Source of the DNA: Asterella californica
Lineage: Eukaryota > Streptophyta > Marchantiopsida > Marchantiales > Aytoniaceae
Assembly (NCBI GenBank): GCA_036924285.1
Contig: JAYKYS010000009.1
Location: forward strand, 7,068,001-7,132,000
Direction: 5' to 3'
DNA: 64,000 bases
In this document: positions 13,577 to 25,300 of the stretch, in pieces
Numbering within the stretch: the first letter of the stretch is position 1
How the letters are laid out: the number at the start of each line of letters is the position of its first letter
The notes under the pieces: generated by a model
Told to the model about the DNA's origin: nothing
The model's database searches: none
The model's input: only the letters and a program-made list of their open reading frames with translations
Translations under genes and position numbers: made by a program

Positions 13577-13985
13577 AGGAGGTGTCAAAGATTGTTTAAT
13601 TTCTGGCTCCATGGATTCTGTTTCCAGAACAGAACCGACATTTTCCTCCAGGAGGAGGAAAATGTCACGGCAGAACAGTTCTGCCGCGGGATAACTGACG
13701 GGGACCTCTCCAAGGTCCTCGTGAACTCTCTCTGCCGTGGCTGTACGAACCTAAACGGCACTTTAGATTTCCTCGTCGTGGTTAACTATGACACACAGGC
13801 GGATGGGGTAGCTTGTTGGCTACCCCATCCGCCTCTAGCCCTGGCGCCGTGGGGTCGAGTCCTCCTGGCGGGGGGACTCATGTTGTGCAAGGGCAGCAGC
13901 ATACGGCTGCCGAAAGCCCCACAGTGAAAAAGAGGCCAAAAAAAAAATTTCGAACAAAAAAAACTATGACACCTCCGATTATAAG
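13577..13985. mobile_element. Miniature inverted-repeat element interrupted by a SINE (copy Z)
   Basis: The left end is GGAGGTGTCAAAGATTG. The right end is GGTTAACTATGACACCTCC, which is its inverse with small changes, split by the SINE at 13795-13961. The body from 13595 to 13783 is the reverse complement of 13290-13470 in X with scattered differences and a small palindromic expansion near 13640-13665. The short sequence just right of it (AAGGGGATGTTAAAGAAGATT) looks like yet another degenerate terminus of the family. The 150-residue open frame that crosses this DNA is not a gene. Confidence 0.75.
13795..13961 (+). mobile_element. tRNA-derived SINE with 11-bp target duplication
   Basis: AACTATGACAC occurs directly before (13784-13794) and directly after (13962-13972) the unit, the mark of target-primed insertion. 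The 5' part has an A-box-like TAGCTTGTTGG near 13810 in a short D-arm-like stem (GGTAG/CTACC). It also has a B-box-like GGGTCGAGTCC near 13853. Together these form an internal RNA polymerase III promoter. The 3' part ends in an A-rich tail starting near 13936. There is no coding capacity, so mobilisation would need LINE reverse transcriptase from elsewhere. A shortened relative lies at 31701-31797. I did not recognise the family by name. Confidence 0.8.
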
Positions 13986-14399
13986 GGGATGTTAAAGAAG
14001 ATTTCCTCACGCTGGAATCAAGATAAGCGATAACGAAATCACGTCCCGCCGTGGTATAATAAACTATTAACTTTGTATTGAACTTTCTTTTTAGGCCGTC
14101 ACTCTTCAACTACTAAAGTACATCATCAAAGAAAGGTGATCATGAACGAAATGAGAAAAAACAGCCGCTGCTTCTTTGGATGCTGTCTCAGGAAATAACC
14201 TTCAGGATTTTGGTCGTGGTCGCGTGAATTGATGCAGTTCAAGAATCTTCTTTTTGAAAAGTATTTCAACTTTGAATCCCCTATTTACCAGACTGTAACA
14301 GGTAATATGAAGCTCGCGTTATGGAGGATTTTGCATCGATTTTTGGTTTAGATGCCAGAAACCTTCACTGGCCCTAGAATTAATCGTGGTAATTTCAAC
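13986..14399. other. Spacer without recognised gene
   Basis: Nothing beyond the degenerate miniature-element terminus at its left end was recognised. The minus-strand open frame at 13786-14109 is an artefact of the SINE and the miniature element. Confidence 0.5.
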
Positions 14400-14587
14400 A
14401 ACAAGCTCCCTTTGCGGTGGAATTGTGTGACTATGTGTTAGTGATTTATGTGGATCTATTTTTTTCTTCTTTCTCGATTTTCACAATGACTCGATCCGTC
14501 CGTTTATATATTTTTTTTTCACCCTAATCATCCGTCCGTTTCACTACATCACAAAAAATCCCCTTTTCCTTTATAGTTTTCATCGTA
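14400..14587 (+). repeat. Dispersed repeat, copy 1
   Basis: This segment aligns by eye with 18858-19068. Shared landmarks are in the same order: GGAATTGTG followed by a CTATG block, a long T-rich run, a CGATTTTCA/CGGTTTTCA-type block, a CTCCATCAGTC/CTCGATCCGTC-type block, TTTCACTACA followed by a CAAAAAAT block, then TTTTC and a short GTTTTCA. Identity is moderate and includes indels. It encodes nothing obvious. It could be the end of a larger decayed element. Confidence 0.55.
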
Positions 14588-15423
14588 GTAAAAGCATAAA
14601 GTCTAAAACCGAAACAGCCGCAAACGTGAAATCTCACACAATGCGAATGCAGTCACACACATCTGACGTTCATAAATTAAAATACGCATGTTATGTTTGA
14701 CAAACTCCGAATGGACCAATGGACGAGGTAACAACTACGGTAACATAACTCAAGGTCCCGAAGACTCTATTTCTTCAAACTGGATCAAGAAAGTAAAGAT
14801 ATGCGAAAAAACTTGCAGTTTCACGCACCAGGCCTTCCAGAATCAACCGGACAATACTATAGAGCGTAAACACTTGCACGCAAACGTGAAGACAGTTGAT
14901 CGGAATTTACAAGTAACGCGCATGAAATCAGAAAATTTTAGTTTTGATCTGCAAGTCTAAAAGAAACGCGAAAACATCGGCCGGGAGTTTACTTCAAACT
15001 CGCACCGAAAGCAATACAATAGACAACCAGAACTAACAAAAATGACAAGACGAATTTGCATAATGAAAACGTTTAACCAACACGACGATATATGCATATG
15101 CATAGACTAAATATGCATGCAACCTGAACATCTGGAAAACTTTTGCCCGCTTGATGCTTTTGGATAAAACATAAGCGTTAAGCATAAATTCTATACCAAG
15201 CTAATTTAAAAAGTTAAAGTTATTCTAAATATTCAATGTTAACTGGACCTAGAAATGCGAGAAGATCTTGACATAACCATACAGAAAATATAGACTCGCG
15301 TGTTTCAAGTCCAAGACTATATATATATTAAAAGTACAAGTGTGACCATCTACTGATAGAAAATATATCTTTTATTAACAGATAAATTTATTATTTAACT
15401 TTTTGAAAAAAATATAAATAATA
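14588..15423. other. AT-rich spacer, no gene recognised
   Basis: Only short, unsupported open frames are present (the longest is 14688-14960 plus, 90 residues, with no recognised domain). No repeat beyond the copies flanking it was seen. Confidence 0.5.
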
Positions 15424-15431
15424 AATTAAAC

Positions 15432-15515
15432 CCTTGCATATTTAACTCTTTCGTAAGATAAGGTCAATAAATATGCAAGGAAGATATATATTCCTGTAAA
15501 GAGTTACAGGAATAT
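15432..15515. repeat. Pair of adjacent perfect hairpins
   Basis: A 13-bp perfect stem pairs 15432-15444 with 15468-15480, and a 12-bp perfect stem pairs 15488-15499 with 15504-15515 around a 4-base loop. ATATGCA occurs at the end of both hairpins, as in the pair at 5011-5115. Placement is intergenic. Confidence 0.75.
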
Positions 15516-17735
15516 GCATCCGAGCAACAGTCTGGATTCTGGAACGAAGGTGGAAGAGAGGACAAGCATTTTCACAGGCAAATTGCTCTGGTTCGTTACG
15601 TATGGGTTGCGGCTGGTTTTAGAAAAATATATTCTTTCCAACGAAACTACGTGTATACTCTTACATCAATGTACACAGAGGAACAAGAGGATTGTACACG
15701 AAAAGTCAAATTTAGTACATGTAAATATAATCCTCTAAATTGAATTTTTCATTTAACTGGCTGTTTAGTCTTCCGTACGTAGTACAATTTTCTGTATGAA
15801 GCAATTTTCAGTTTCTTTGTACATTTGGTTGAAAAACGAAACAATAAATCAAGTACATGGAGCCAGCCTGGTTCTGTTAAAAGGACATCCGTATTAGACA
15901 AACAGTAAACTTAGCTAACTTACGACGAACGAACTTAAATATGTGTTGATTTATGAAGAAACTCTTTTGCAAAGAAAAGTTTAGACGTAAATTAAGGAGC
16001 ATGCATCTTGGTGAAATATGTCTTTCTCCTTGTATGAATAGAAAGAAAAATCTAAAAACCAAGAAATTAGAAAACAGATAACTATCAAGAGAACTCTAAG
16101 TGAAGTCAATAATTAGTTAACCGCATAAGCATCTCCAACCGCCTTTGGTATCAATGTTGAAGAAGAGGACAAGCAGTGGAGTAGAGATTTTTATACTTAT
16201 CAGTGATTCGACAAGTATGGTGGTTAGCAATTTGTACGGATTTGAACTCTTTCAACTTTTTGTTTTCACATTAAGCTGAAAGTGTCACATGCATGTGATC
16301 TCTATTATATGTAGAAGTCACGTGCGGAAAAAATTTGATCTGAATACATGATAAGAGGTTATTTGACCTAAATACGTAATAAAAATACATGTGACCCTGA
16401 AGACCCGAGCACTGTAATCTTCAATTGACATGAGTACAAAAAAATATCATTGAGGTGTTGATTATTAATGCTGATTTTCAAACAAAAATAGAGGGGTATG
16501 TTCAGTATTCGGATGATGTCCGATCAACTACAAATTACACACGATTGGTTTGAATTAAATATAATGGATGTGAACAATTTAAAACACTCAAATATAAAAA
16601 AATTAACTGAGAATAATATGATAAACATCCGCATAAGGAACAATGAAAGTAAAGAAAGATATGGTGGGCTAGGAGTTCTTAGTATAGCGCTCGAAGCACA
16701 TGAAATAGGTAAATCAATCAAATCAGAAAACGTACCACAAACAACCCCATGTGTGAACTACTCTCCCAAGGAGTGGATCCCGTGTGACGACTAGGGAGTC
16801 AAGTGGCTCAATGCTTCGGCAAAGATTATATGTGTGACAACTGTAATGATAATTTCCAGACTGACGATTCTGTCTCTCAAGATTTTTGCTATGCGCTAGC
16901 ATAGATATACGTAGATTGTCAAGAAAAGGAAAGGAGCGAGGTTTGTCATGTAGCATATTTTGTCATATCAGAAAACGATTAAATGACATAGAGAACAGAT
17001 GAAACAATTATGAGAATCAAAAAAGAATCGGGTTCGATCTGTATTAATCGTTAACACATAACCTGCAATTACATTGCAAGCTTAATTGCTTGTTATCCTC
17101 AGAGTAACAAAGAATCGCGTAGCATGCCATGCATACATGAACCATTTTTGTATTTTTCCGTCTCAGTTAATTGTGTACATCGGATGACAAATGATTTTAT
17201 TTTCTCGATGGACAGGCAACCATCGTTATGAACTTCCTTCTAGAGTTCCAAGGAGATGCGTCATCCGTTTGGAAGAGTTTAAGGATCTGGAGAGCTAAGA
17301 ACCCTTTGCTGAGGTGGAGAAACTAAAGAATTTGTAAGCCACCACTAGCCTAGGGCTGAACTATAGTATGCCAATGCAACCAGTGGGGTTTTAAGTTTAC
17401 CTTGAGGTCCATTTGGTTAATCTTTACGCTTTTATCTTATCTTCTAAGCACACTTTACTCATGGTCTCATTCTTACTACGCTTGCTCAAACATCAGGAAC
17501 TTCTCTTCTATCATAGTCTTTTTGCCACTCATCACATAAATCTCACTTGATCGTCGGATCTTTTAAAAGAATAATTTATTAGACTACTCCATATACCTAT
17601 CAAATGTCTCTCGTGTTTGCCTTTTCTTATGTTCCTTTTGGTGATGTAATTTTCATTCAAAAGTCCAAGTGATTTGTTAATTAAGTAGTTCTCTCACCTC
17701 AACGGTAGGATCATTGGAGTTGAAGCAGTCATAGT
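15516..17735. other. AT-rich spacer, no gene recognised
   Basis: Open frames such as 16498-16794 (plus) and its antisense 16524-16721 are short, mutually overlapping and without family resemblance. No splice-connected coding region could be built. Nothing else was recognised. Confidence 0.5.
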
Positions 17736-17738
17736 CAT

Positions 17739-17826
17739 CTCCTCCATGTCTTGATGGAGGAGGTATTATGTATGCCTTGATTTAATTCTAAACCTTTCCT
17801 GATGGAAGGATTGGTCTTAATTTAAA
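17739..17826. repeat. Imperfect paired hairpins
   Basis: A perfect 9-bp stem pairs 17739-17747 with 17754-17762 around a short loop. It is followed by a longer imperfect stem (about 17779-17799 with 17805-17826) that includes bulges. The arrangement of a short hairpin then a longer one recalls the pairs at 5011-5115 and 15432-15515, though the sequence is different and the second stem is weak. Confidence 0.5.
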
Positions 17827-18857
17827 CTGCATGACAAGTCTATTCATTCATTCGTTTTGTGCTACTCCCTTATGGTCATTTCTGGGTTGTTATGTGCATT
17901 GCTCTTACAGTTTCTTGTTCATTTGTTTGACCAAGTGTAAGTATAAGGGAAAAGATAGATAAAAGAACTTTTCTTGTGTTGAACTATAAACAACAGGGAA
18001 TATTGGAGAAGACCAAGTGTACTTAAAATCCACAAAACCAAATGTATAAAGAGTAGAGAATAAAAGAGGAGACCAAGTGTACGGAGCAACCACAAAAAGA
18101 GAGGAGATCATTATCTACATTGGCATTTTAATTTAACATTATTTTTGTTGTGTATTTATTTTTCATCAGTCAGAGCTATAAGGTCTACCATGGAAGCACA
18201 AGTTTTGTTTTGTTTTTTCCAAGCACTATAACCCAACAGCAGATAGCCAATCCACTTTGTTTATTTTCTCCCTGTTACCACTCTCGTCCTCTTCCCAAAA
18301 CATTTGGGATGCATACTGGATACATATTTATCTAAAGAAATGTGGTGAAAAAAAACATCTTTGAACATAATAAACAAACGAATCCAAAAGAGTAGTAATC
18401 TGTTAGTTGATTCAACTTACTTGTATAGTATCTAGTATGTACAGCAGGTTTAGTCACATACTTGTGATTAAAGTTTGTCTTAAGCATTATCCTCACGCCA
18501 CTCCAGTTCAGATCTCTTTGTCTAAAATTTTCCCATATATGTTATACATAAATATTACGAAATGTATTATTATTCTTATATTATATTTTTCTGCATTAGC
18601 TATGTACAGAATTTTAATCTTTGAATAATCTCTTGAGAAGAGAGACTATCACGTAGACCTCATTGCAGGTGAGTTTCCCACAGAAAGATTATGCATAAAC
18701 TGTAATCATAATATGAGGTTTGATATTTGATATGACGACATATAGGTTATGGATGACGCCTTGTCATAATACTCTTCTCCTTTGTCTACCACCCTTTAGA
18801 TGGAAATATAAATGTAAATATGAAATATGCTGTAACAAGTTTTGTGTGGGAATAAAA

Positions 18858-19068
18858 ACAAGGAGCTACTCTTGCAATGGAATTGTGGGGCTATGCGTTA
18901 ACAATTTTTCAGATATATCTTTTTTTTTTTCTCTTGTACGGTTTTCATGGCGATTCTATTTGTTCTCACGGTATTTTTTCTTTCTGGCTTTCATCACGAC
19001 TCCATCAGTCATTTTCACTACACTATCAAAAAATTCTCCATTTTCTTCCCGGTTTTCACAATCGACGT
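18858..19068 (+). repeat. Dispersed repeat, copy 2
   Basis: This is the second copy of the segment at 14400-14587, in the same orientation, with insertions relative to the first copy. The open frames that run through it (18720-19088 and 18877-19101, rich in Phe, Ser and Leu) come from its T-rich composition and are not supported as genes. Confidence 0.55.
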
Positions 19069-21050
19069 ATAGTTATTCTATCACATAGCCACAATCCATA
19101 GTCCAGTAGTTTGAAAGCTTTATTCAAGGGTGATTTGTACAGCCATTTTGAAAGTTTTATCCATGTTTTATGATTTTTTATTTTTTGAGAAGTTTATGGT
19201 AGACGACCCTTTATATGGATCGTCAAGCAGTAGATCTTGATATGAGCTATGGTATATGTAAGGAAACCAAGCTAATCACCCTAACAATGGGTTCTTGACA
19301 CCAGTGCATATCACTCTCTCTGTCTTCACGGAGGGAGGGGTATATGCATAAAATTTAGTTATTTATCAAATATTTTCTCCTTCTCTCTTGATAGATTATA
19401 ATTCATTTAAGGTATATTGGATTATTCGTTCAACCGAGTGAGTTTACGTTAGAATCTAACCCGTTTGACATGCTGCGCTCACAATTTATTATTTGTCTCG
19501 GTTCAAGTGTAAGAGCAAAAAAGAAATGGAGCAAGGAGGAATTTGCAAGGAGCAGAAAAGCAGTTAATTTTGGAAGTTAAATTAGAAATTTGGAGTAAAG
19601 TCATTTATGTTTTTCTCATGTAAAGTGTTACTGCCTCGCTCCTCCCTGTAATTTTCCCCATTATGGTGAATCTGCCTGCCATTTTGCTTCGTCCTCCTTG
19701 TACTTTTCTTGTAATGGTGAATTAATGGACAAGTAGAGTAAGTTTATCGCCAAGGACAGAAAGAAAATTATATTCTATCTTCCAGTTTCTCTTTTTGCGC
19801 TTCCTTGTCTCTAGAGTTCAAGAGGCGTGCGCTAAACATATCAGTTTTTTCTCCCCGATTTGCTCGTCTCTCTCTTTATTATTTGTTGGCAATTTTATTA
19901 ATCAAAAGAGATGCAAAATCATTAATAAATTCATGTATATAACAGGACGTCATTAAAAGAGCAAAAATATATAAAGAAAAAACTCCCGTATTCTGATGGA
20001 GAAGGCTGCATGGTCATTAATTTATTACCCAACTCATTTGTCAGAAATGGTTAAATAATCAATTAATATTTACCATAAATTAATGTCCCGTCGATATGAA
20101 GTTATTGGTCTTGTAGTTTCAGAAGCGAATTTTCACGTGCTATGGTTATGGGTTATGTCTAGACCTGTCTGCAACTCTCAATTCGTTTATTTTCTAATAT
20201 TTATATAAAAACATTATTAATTTATGATTTTGTGGTATATTTTAAAACAATTAATTAATATCAGTTTAGTGAACTATTCTATATACATTCATATAAATTC
20301 GAATAATAAAAAGAAGAAAGTTCTCTGAAGTTAAGTGCATGCTTCATAGACATAAGAGATTTTACCAAAGCATATAAAGCATGCATACGGTCTTTCAGAG
20401 AAATAATAATGTTTTCTGGAAAAGACACTAGCCCGTGACATATTAAATTGGAACACAGTAAACTGCTCCCAGGTTATTGCGCTTGTGATGCAAATCGCTA
20501 TTAGCGGGTGCTATTAAACAGACATTAAACATTCTTTTATGAATATTGTTTGTTTAAGACTAGGGGTGGTTTTTCTTCAGCTCATGCCCTCACAATTGTC
20601 CGAATTAGATCAATCAAAAGCATTGAGCTTCACGTCGATATACAGCTCAGCACTTCACCACCACCATACGACGACTTTTGACTGTGATGAAAGAAACATG
20701 ACAGAAATATGTCCATGCTCATGCGAGCCCATACTACAGGTAGTACTGTAGGTTTTTACCGTGCCACGTAAGACTTAGTAATGCTCAAGGTAATTTTGCT
20801 CCTGTGCTTGGTAGGAATGATTTTCAAACACCCCAGTTTCAGATAGTTACGCAGCAGCAGCCATTTATTTTCTAGGGAAGTGAAAAATATTTTCTTCCAG
20901 AGATTTGTAGTAAAATGTGGCATTGTTGTAAGCACGTACTTACGACTACTGCAGGTGTGGTGTAACACTAAGGGCGTAGATTCATCAGCACTCTATCCCA
21001 CGGCCATCGTTTGCGTACTTTTAGTTTCATGAACACCAAATGGGAAGCTA
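19069..21050. other. AT-rich spacer, no gene recognised
   Basis: A weak inverted repeat that brings together TGCATA ends lies at about 19304-19349. The rest is low-complexity AT-rich DNA with no supported gene. From about 20990 the GC content rises towards the SKIP31 upstream region. Confidence 0.5.
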
Positions 21051-22302
21051 TAGGCTAATGGTTACTTTCTACTTTAACGGTTTACTCTTTTACAGCGAGC
21101 TGAAGTCCGAGTCTCAGGCAATGTACGCGTGAGGTTCTATCGCCCGTTCGTCTCAAGGATGAAGCTGTACTCGTGTCAAGGGTGTTCGTACTCGGTCGGT
21201 TGCGAAAACGTACAGGCTGTGGCGTTTTGACGTCTTGAAGGGTTTCAACCCGTCATAACGTCAACAGGGTTTGCAAACGAAGAAAGCGTTTAAAACCTCG
21301 CTGCAAAATTTGGAGATCCATCAACTCTTCGATGAAATCTGCGGATTGGGGGAGGATTCAGACGCTTCTGAATTGTCAGTGCATTCTGGGCTGTTGATTC
21401 AATCCCGATTTTTTGCTTTGAGTTGTCAGCCGTTTCAGGTATTTTGGTTGAGAAACGACCGAGAATCCGGAAAGATCAGGGTAGCCAGCGAAGACGTGTC
21501 CATGGCCGCCCAGACGCTCGGTTCTTGATTGACGACCGCAGCACTCTTGTCTCCAAAACTTCGTTGTACTCTCGAGTGACTGCGATTTTTGAACGATAGA
21601 TGGCTACCGTGTCGACGGACATGGAAATACAGGTGAGCTTTATCCTGCGGGGTGCTGACTGGCTTCGAAAGAGTAGAAATAACTAGTTCTCGGGTTAAAT
21701 ACTGGGTTTGTGTGAGTTTCGGTACAATCAAGTGGAGATGTTAGACAGTCTAATCCGTCTGGTATAACCCTGAGCTTTATTCTTACTCGTATGGTTATTC
21801 CGCTCGAAATTCTAGAGTAGCTGTTGCTTGCTTCTTCAATGAAACTGTCAGAGAGTTCACTTTTCGGTTTCATGATCTGATGCTATTGTTTGTCTATAAT
21901 ACTGGTTATTTTGTATAAGAGGTGAGTTGCGTACGATTTGTACCAGCGAACAAAGTGTATATTTGGGTACTGTTGTTGACAAAACTTGTTTCACACGCCA
22001 AGGACCGTGCCTTGAACTCAACCTATTTGCCTCGTTAATGCTTCTGGTAGGCGTAAACTTCCCCAGGGTTTGCAATCTCGTAAGGTCCATCGTAGCAGCA
22101 AGTTGGGTAGTTGTAGAGACACGTTAAGTACAAACTGACTGGCTTCCAGTACACACAGTAAGCGGTTGAAATAGGACAGGCTGAAGTTGGTAATTTGTCC
22201 ATTTGGACGTGATTGCTATCTTGGAGTTGTTTCTCGTATAGATCATGCGTATGTCGCCCTTTCTTGGTTTCTCTCTGAAGAAGGTGGTATGTCTGGACAC
22301 AG
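21051..22302 (+). promoter_or_regulatory. Upstream region of SKIP31 gene, probably with 5' leader
   Basis: GC content is higher than in the spacer to the left and the stretch directly precedes the SKIP31 start. CACAG sits immediately before the ATG at 22303, so a spliced 5' leader with its acceptor just at the start codon is possible. The open frame at 21271-21528 (plus) has no recognised domain and could be leader sequence or chance. I cannot place the transcription start. Confidence 0.4.
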
Positions 22303-25300
22303 ATGGGTGCGGAAATTGAAATTCCTGACGTTCTGCCGAACCCTCAGATAGTTGCCGGCCCCGACTTTGTGCCCCTCGATGAGGACGACGACGGCTGGAT
22401 CAAGGACCTAGAAGCAGAAGTCCTGAGCAATGAAAGGGAGACTTCCTCGCCTGTCTCGGTTCCGGAAGAGCCAGTGTTGAAGGTACTCGCAAGTTCGGAC
22501 TGCTTACCACTTTTGCTCAGTTGTATCGTTGTCAAGTTGGCCTGCAGGACGGTCCCCTATCTTGGGAAGAATATAGCCAAGGTGCAGGGTAGCACAAATG
22601 TTTTCTCCTGACCACATCTTGTCGATAATGATATGTCATGTCTTCTGCTGTACTCTGTACGAAAATAGATGTGAAAGGCCTAGTCAACTTTGAAACCGTT
22701 GTTACGCGGGTAGGTAGATTACGAGTTTCTTGAAGTAACCGCCGAACCTTCCTTAGCGGAAAGTTTGTAGCTAAGACATGTATGATTTCTGTGCCCTTTT
22801 TCTTATTTTTAGTTTGTTTCATGTCATTGGACCTGATCGATTATGGGTCGGTGCACAGCAAAGTTCCCGAATGCACCGAGTCGGGTCATACATCTCGTAC
22901 AGCTTTGAGCTATTAATTACTCTTGCTGTAGTCACCTGTCTAGTGAGGCAGAAGAATTATCTCGTCTCTAAGAGTCTGTAGGAATAGGGATGATGCTCTG
23001 TCGATCGTCTGCATTCTGTAACGTCTATCAGGACACTTTATTTCCGATGCTGTATGTTTGCAACATGTCCACAACACTGTTTTAACGCTATCACTTGGAA
23101 TGTCTTTGGTTCAGAAACCCTGACCAAGCCTGTTATTATAATTTTGCTTTGCACCATTGCCGCTAGTCCTTTCTTTCATTTGCTTTTCTTTCATTTCTTT
23201 CATTTGCTGCTCTCTTGCGGGTCGGATTTCCATACCTTACCATCCATCTCGAGGTTTCGCTGAAATCTTTGAGCGTGTCTAGTTTCCCAAGTAGGATCTC
23301 CTGAAATTCTACGGTCGGAAGTTTTAATCACTTTGATTTAATGGTTGATATACCAGACTTCACTGTCTACCGGATGGGCATCGCTGCACGCCATCTGAAG
23401 TCTTGCGCTGTGGGACTCCCCAGCGATGCTTATCCAGCGGGTGTTCCAAAGAAACCTATGCCTGGGTATGCAGTTACCTTATTTTGTTGCTCTGTTGCTG
23501 GTTGAAGTACGGTGATGGATACTTGGGGCGGACAGCTGGTCGTTTGCTATTAACACCTGGTTGTCTCTGTTTCGATTACGCATATGTTTCACTATCGTAT
23601 TTCAGGTTTCGAGTGGAGAAAGTCTGAAAAGGAAACGGTCGGATGAATCTGAGCGAAAAGAACAATCGAAGAATGTACGGGGAATAGAAACCGGTAACTT
23701 TGGAAAAGTTCCACCGGAGTTGTTCTATAACATCCTGAAGTTTCTGTCCTCTGAGGTATAGATGTACCGTCTTTTCCTGTCTATCCTCAGTTCTTGATAC
23801 TTGATATACCTCTATTTGCGTTTAGTGGTACCTAGTAGATTGTGAGAAGCACGCTGTTTAGTTGCACGGAAATTATTGACGCTCCACCACATATGTATGT
23901 GTTGTGCTGCAGGACCTTTCAATGTGCGCCGGTGTTTGCCAGTTCTTGAGAGCGGTCACATCGGATGAGAGTCTTTGGCGTAGACTGTACGTGCTTTGAA
24001 ATTCTTAGTCCCCTGATACTCTGAGCATCTGGAACTTTACATTCTTGCCTCCTAACATTCAAACTCGTTTAAGCTTAGTAGAAGTCCAGTCTCTTGTCAC
24101 CATGTGCCTCACTTTAACTTATGCCTTTGGTCGTTAAACATGCAGTTACTGTCTCCGTTGGGGTCCTCCAGAACAAGGTGAGAAGAATAGCAAGCTAAGA
24201 GGGTGCGCCTGGAAGCAGCTCTACTTTGAGGTGAGGGTAAATTGCAGGAGGAGCTTATGATTGATACAGTCCCACACATAGAATTATCGTTTTCTGCTAA
24301 GGATATTATGTTCTATGTTATGTTATATAATGTTCTGGACCACTTTATGTATTTGCCGCTCTTAAAAGGGCGTGAATAGGAGGCTATTTAGGTAAAGGTC
24401 GAGCTTATATCTCCTTAGTTTAATGTTAATTGCAGTAGAAGGTAGTTGGGCTGATCGTTTTCACATCGTTTTCTCAAAACAGCGCGATCAGGCAGATATG
24501 GTGGAGTTTGTTCGGAACACTCCTGTGGAATTCAGGGAGTATTATATTCAGATGCAAGTCGCGAAACGTAGCCAAGCGCCAGTTCCTTCTCAGGTGACCT
24601 GTTTGGGCCAAAAATTTTACTCCCCGAACCTCGTTGCATAACAAGTGCTATTGACTATCTTTACCGTTGGTGACCTTCTTAGTAATTTAAGATGAGTTGT
24701 ACTTCGGCCCCATGGAGAGTATTGCTTTTGTTGTTTCATACTAATATAACCAAACTTAAGTTAGCTAGGCATAAGAGTCGAACCTAGCTTATCAGGATCA
24801 CGGACACCATTCCTCTTACAGGATGGGAGCAAAGTTTTACGTACGCTTGTTTTTAGAAAGCGTGTGCTTCGTGGGCAAGATAGAAAGAATCCGTTGGAGA
24901 AACTGATCTTTCGTGTCAAAATGGGAACTGTTCGAGCGCAGATACGTGACGACCTTGTTGTCATCGATACATCCATTGCTGATCATGTTACAGCATGGAG
25001 GCGTGGTCATAAGCTTCCTGATGTCTACGTCGGCGACCACTTTTGTTCCGGTCGGACATGCTCTTACTATCAGATTGGTGATATATTTCTCTGTGAGAAG
25101 ACTGGCCGCGCCCATGGTAAGTTCTAGCAGCCGGTTGCATGAGCTGAGTGTGAATTTCTCTTTCCCGTTTTGCCACTGGTGCATTGGTGTCTGAGCGTTG
25201 TTGGACGCCCAATGCATGTAGGGAAGGTTGAATAGATTCTCGGGTTAGATGTCGTGCTTTATTCTCTAATTTTCCTTCGCCCACGGTTGGGGTCCTTTGC

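Noticed and set aside
13475..13927. 150-residue plus-strand open frame
   Set aside because: It runs through two miniature elements and into a SINE; its composition follows those repeats and it has no domain.
17031..17050. GGGTTCGATCT as a possible tRNA T-loop
   Set aside because: No acceptor, D-arm or anticodon arm could be paired around it.
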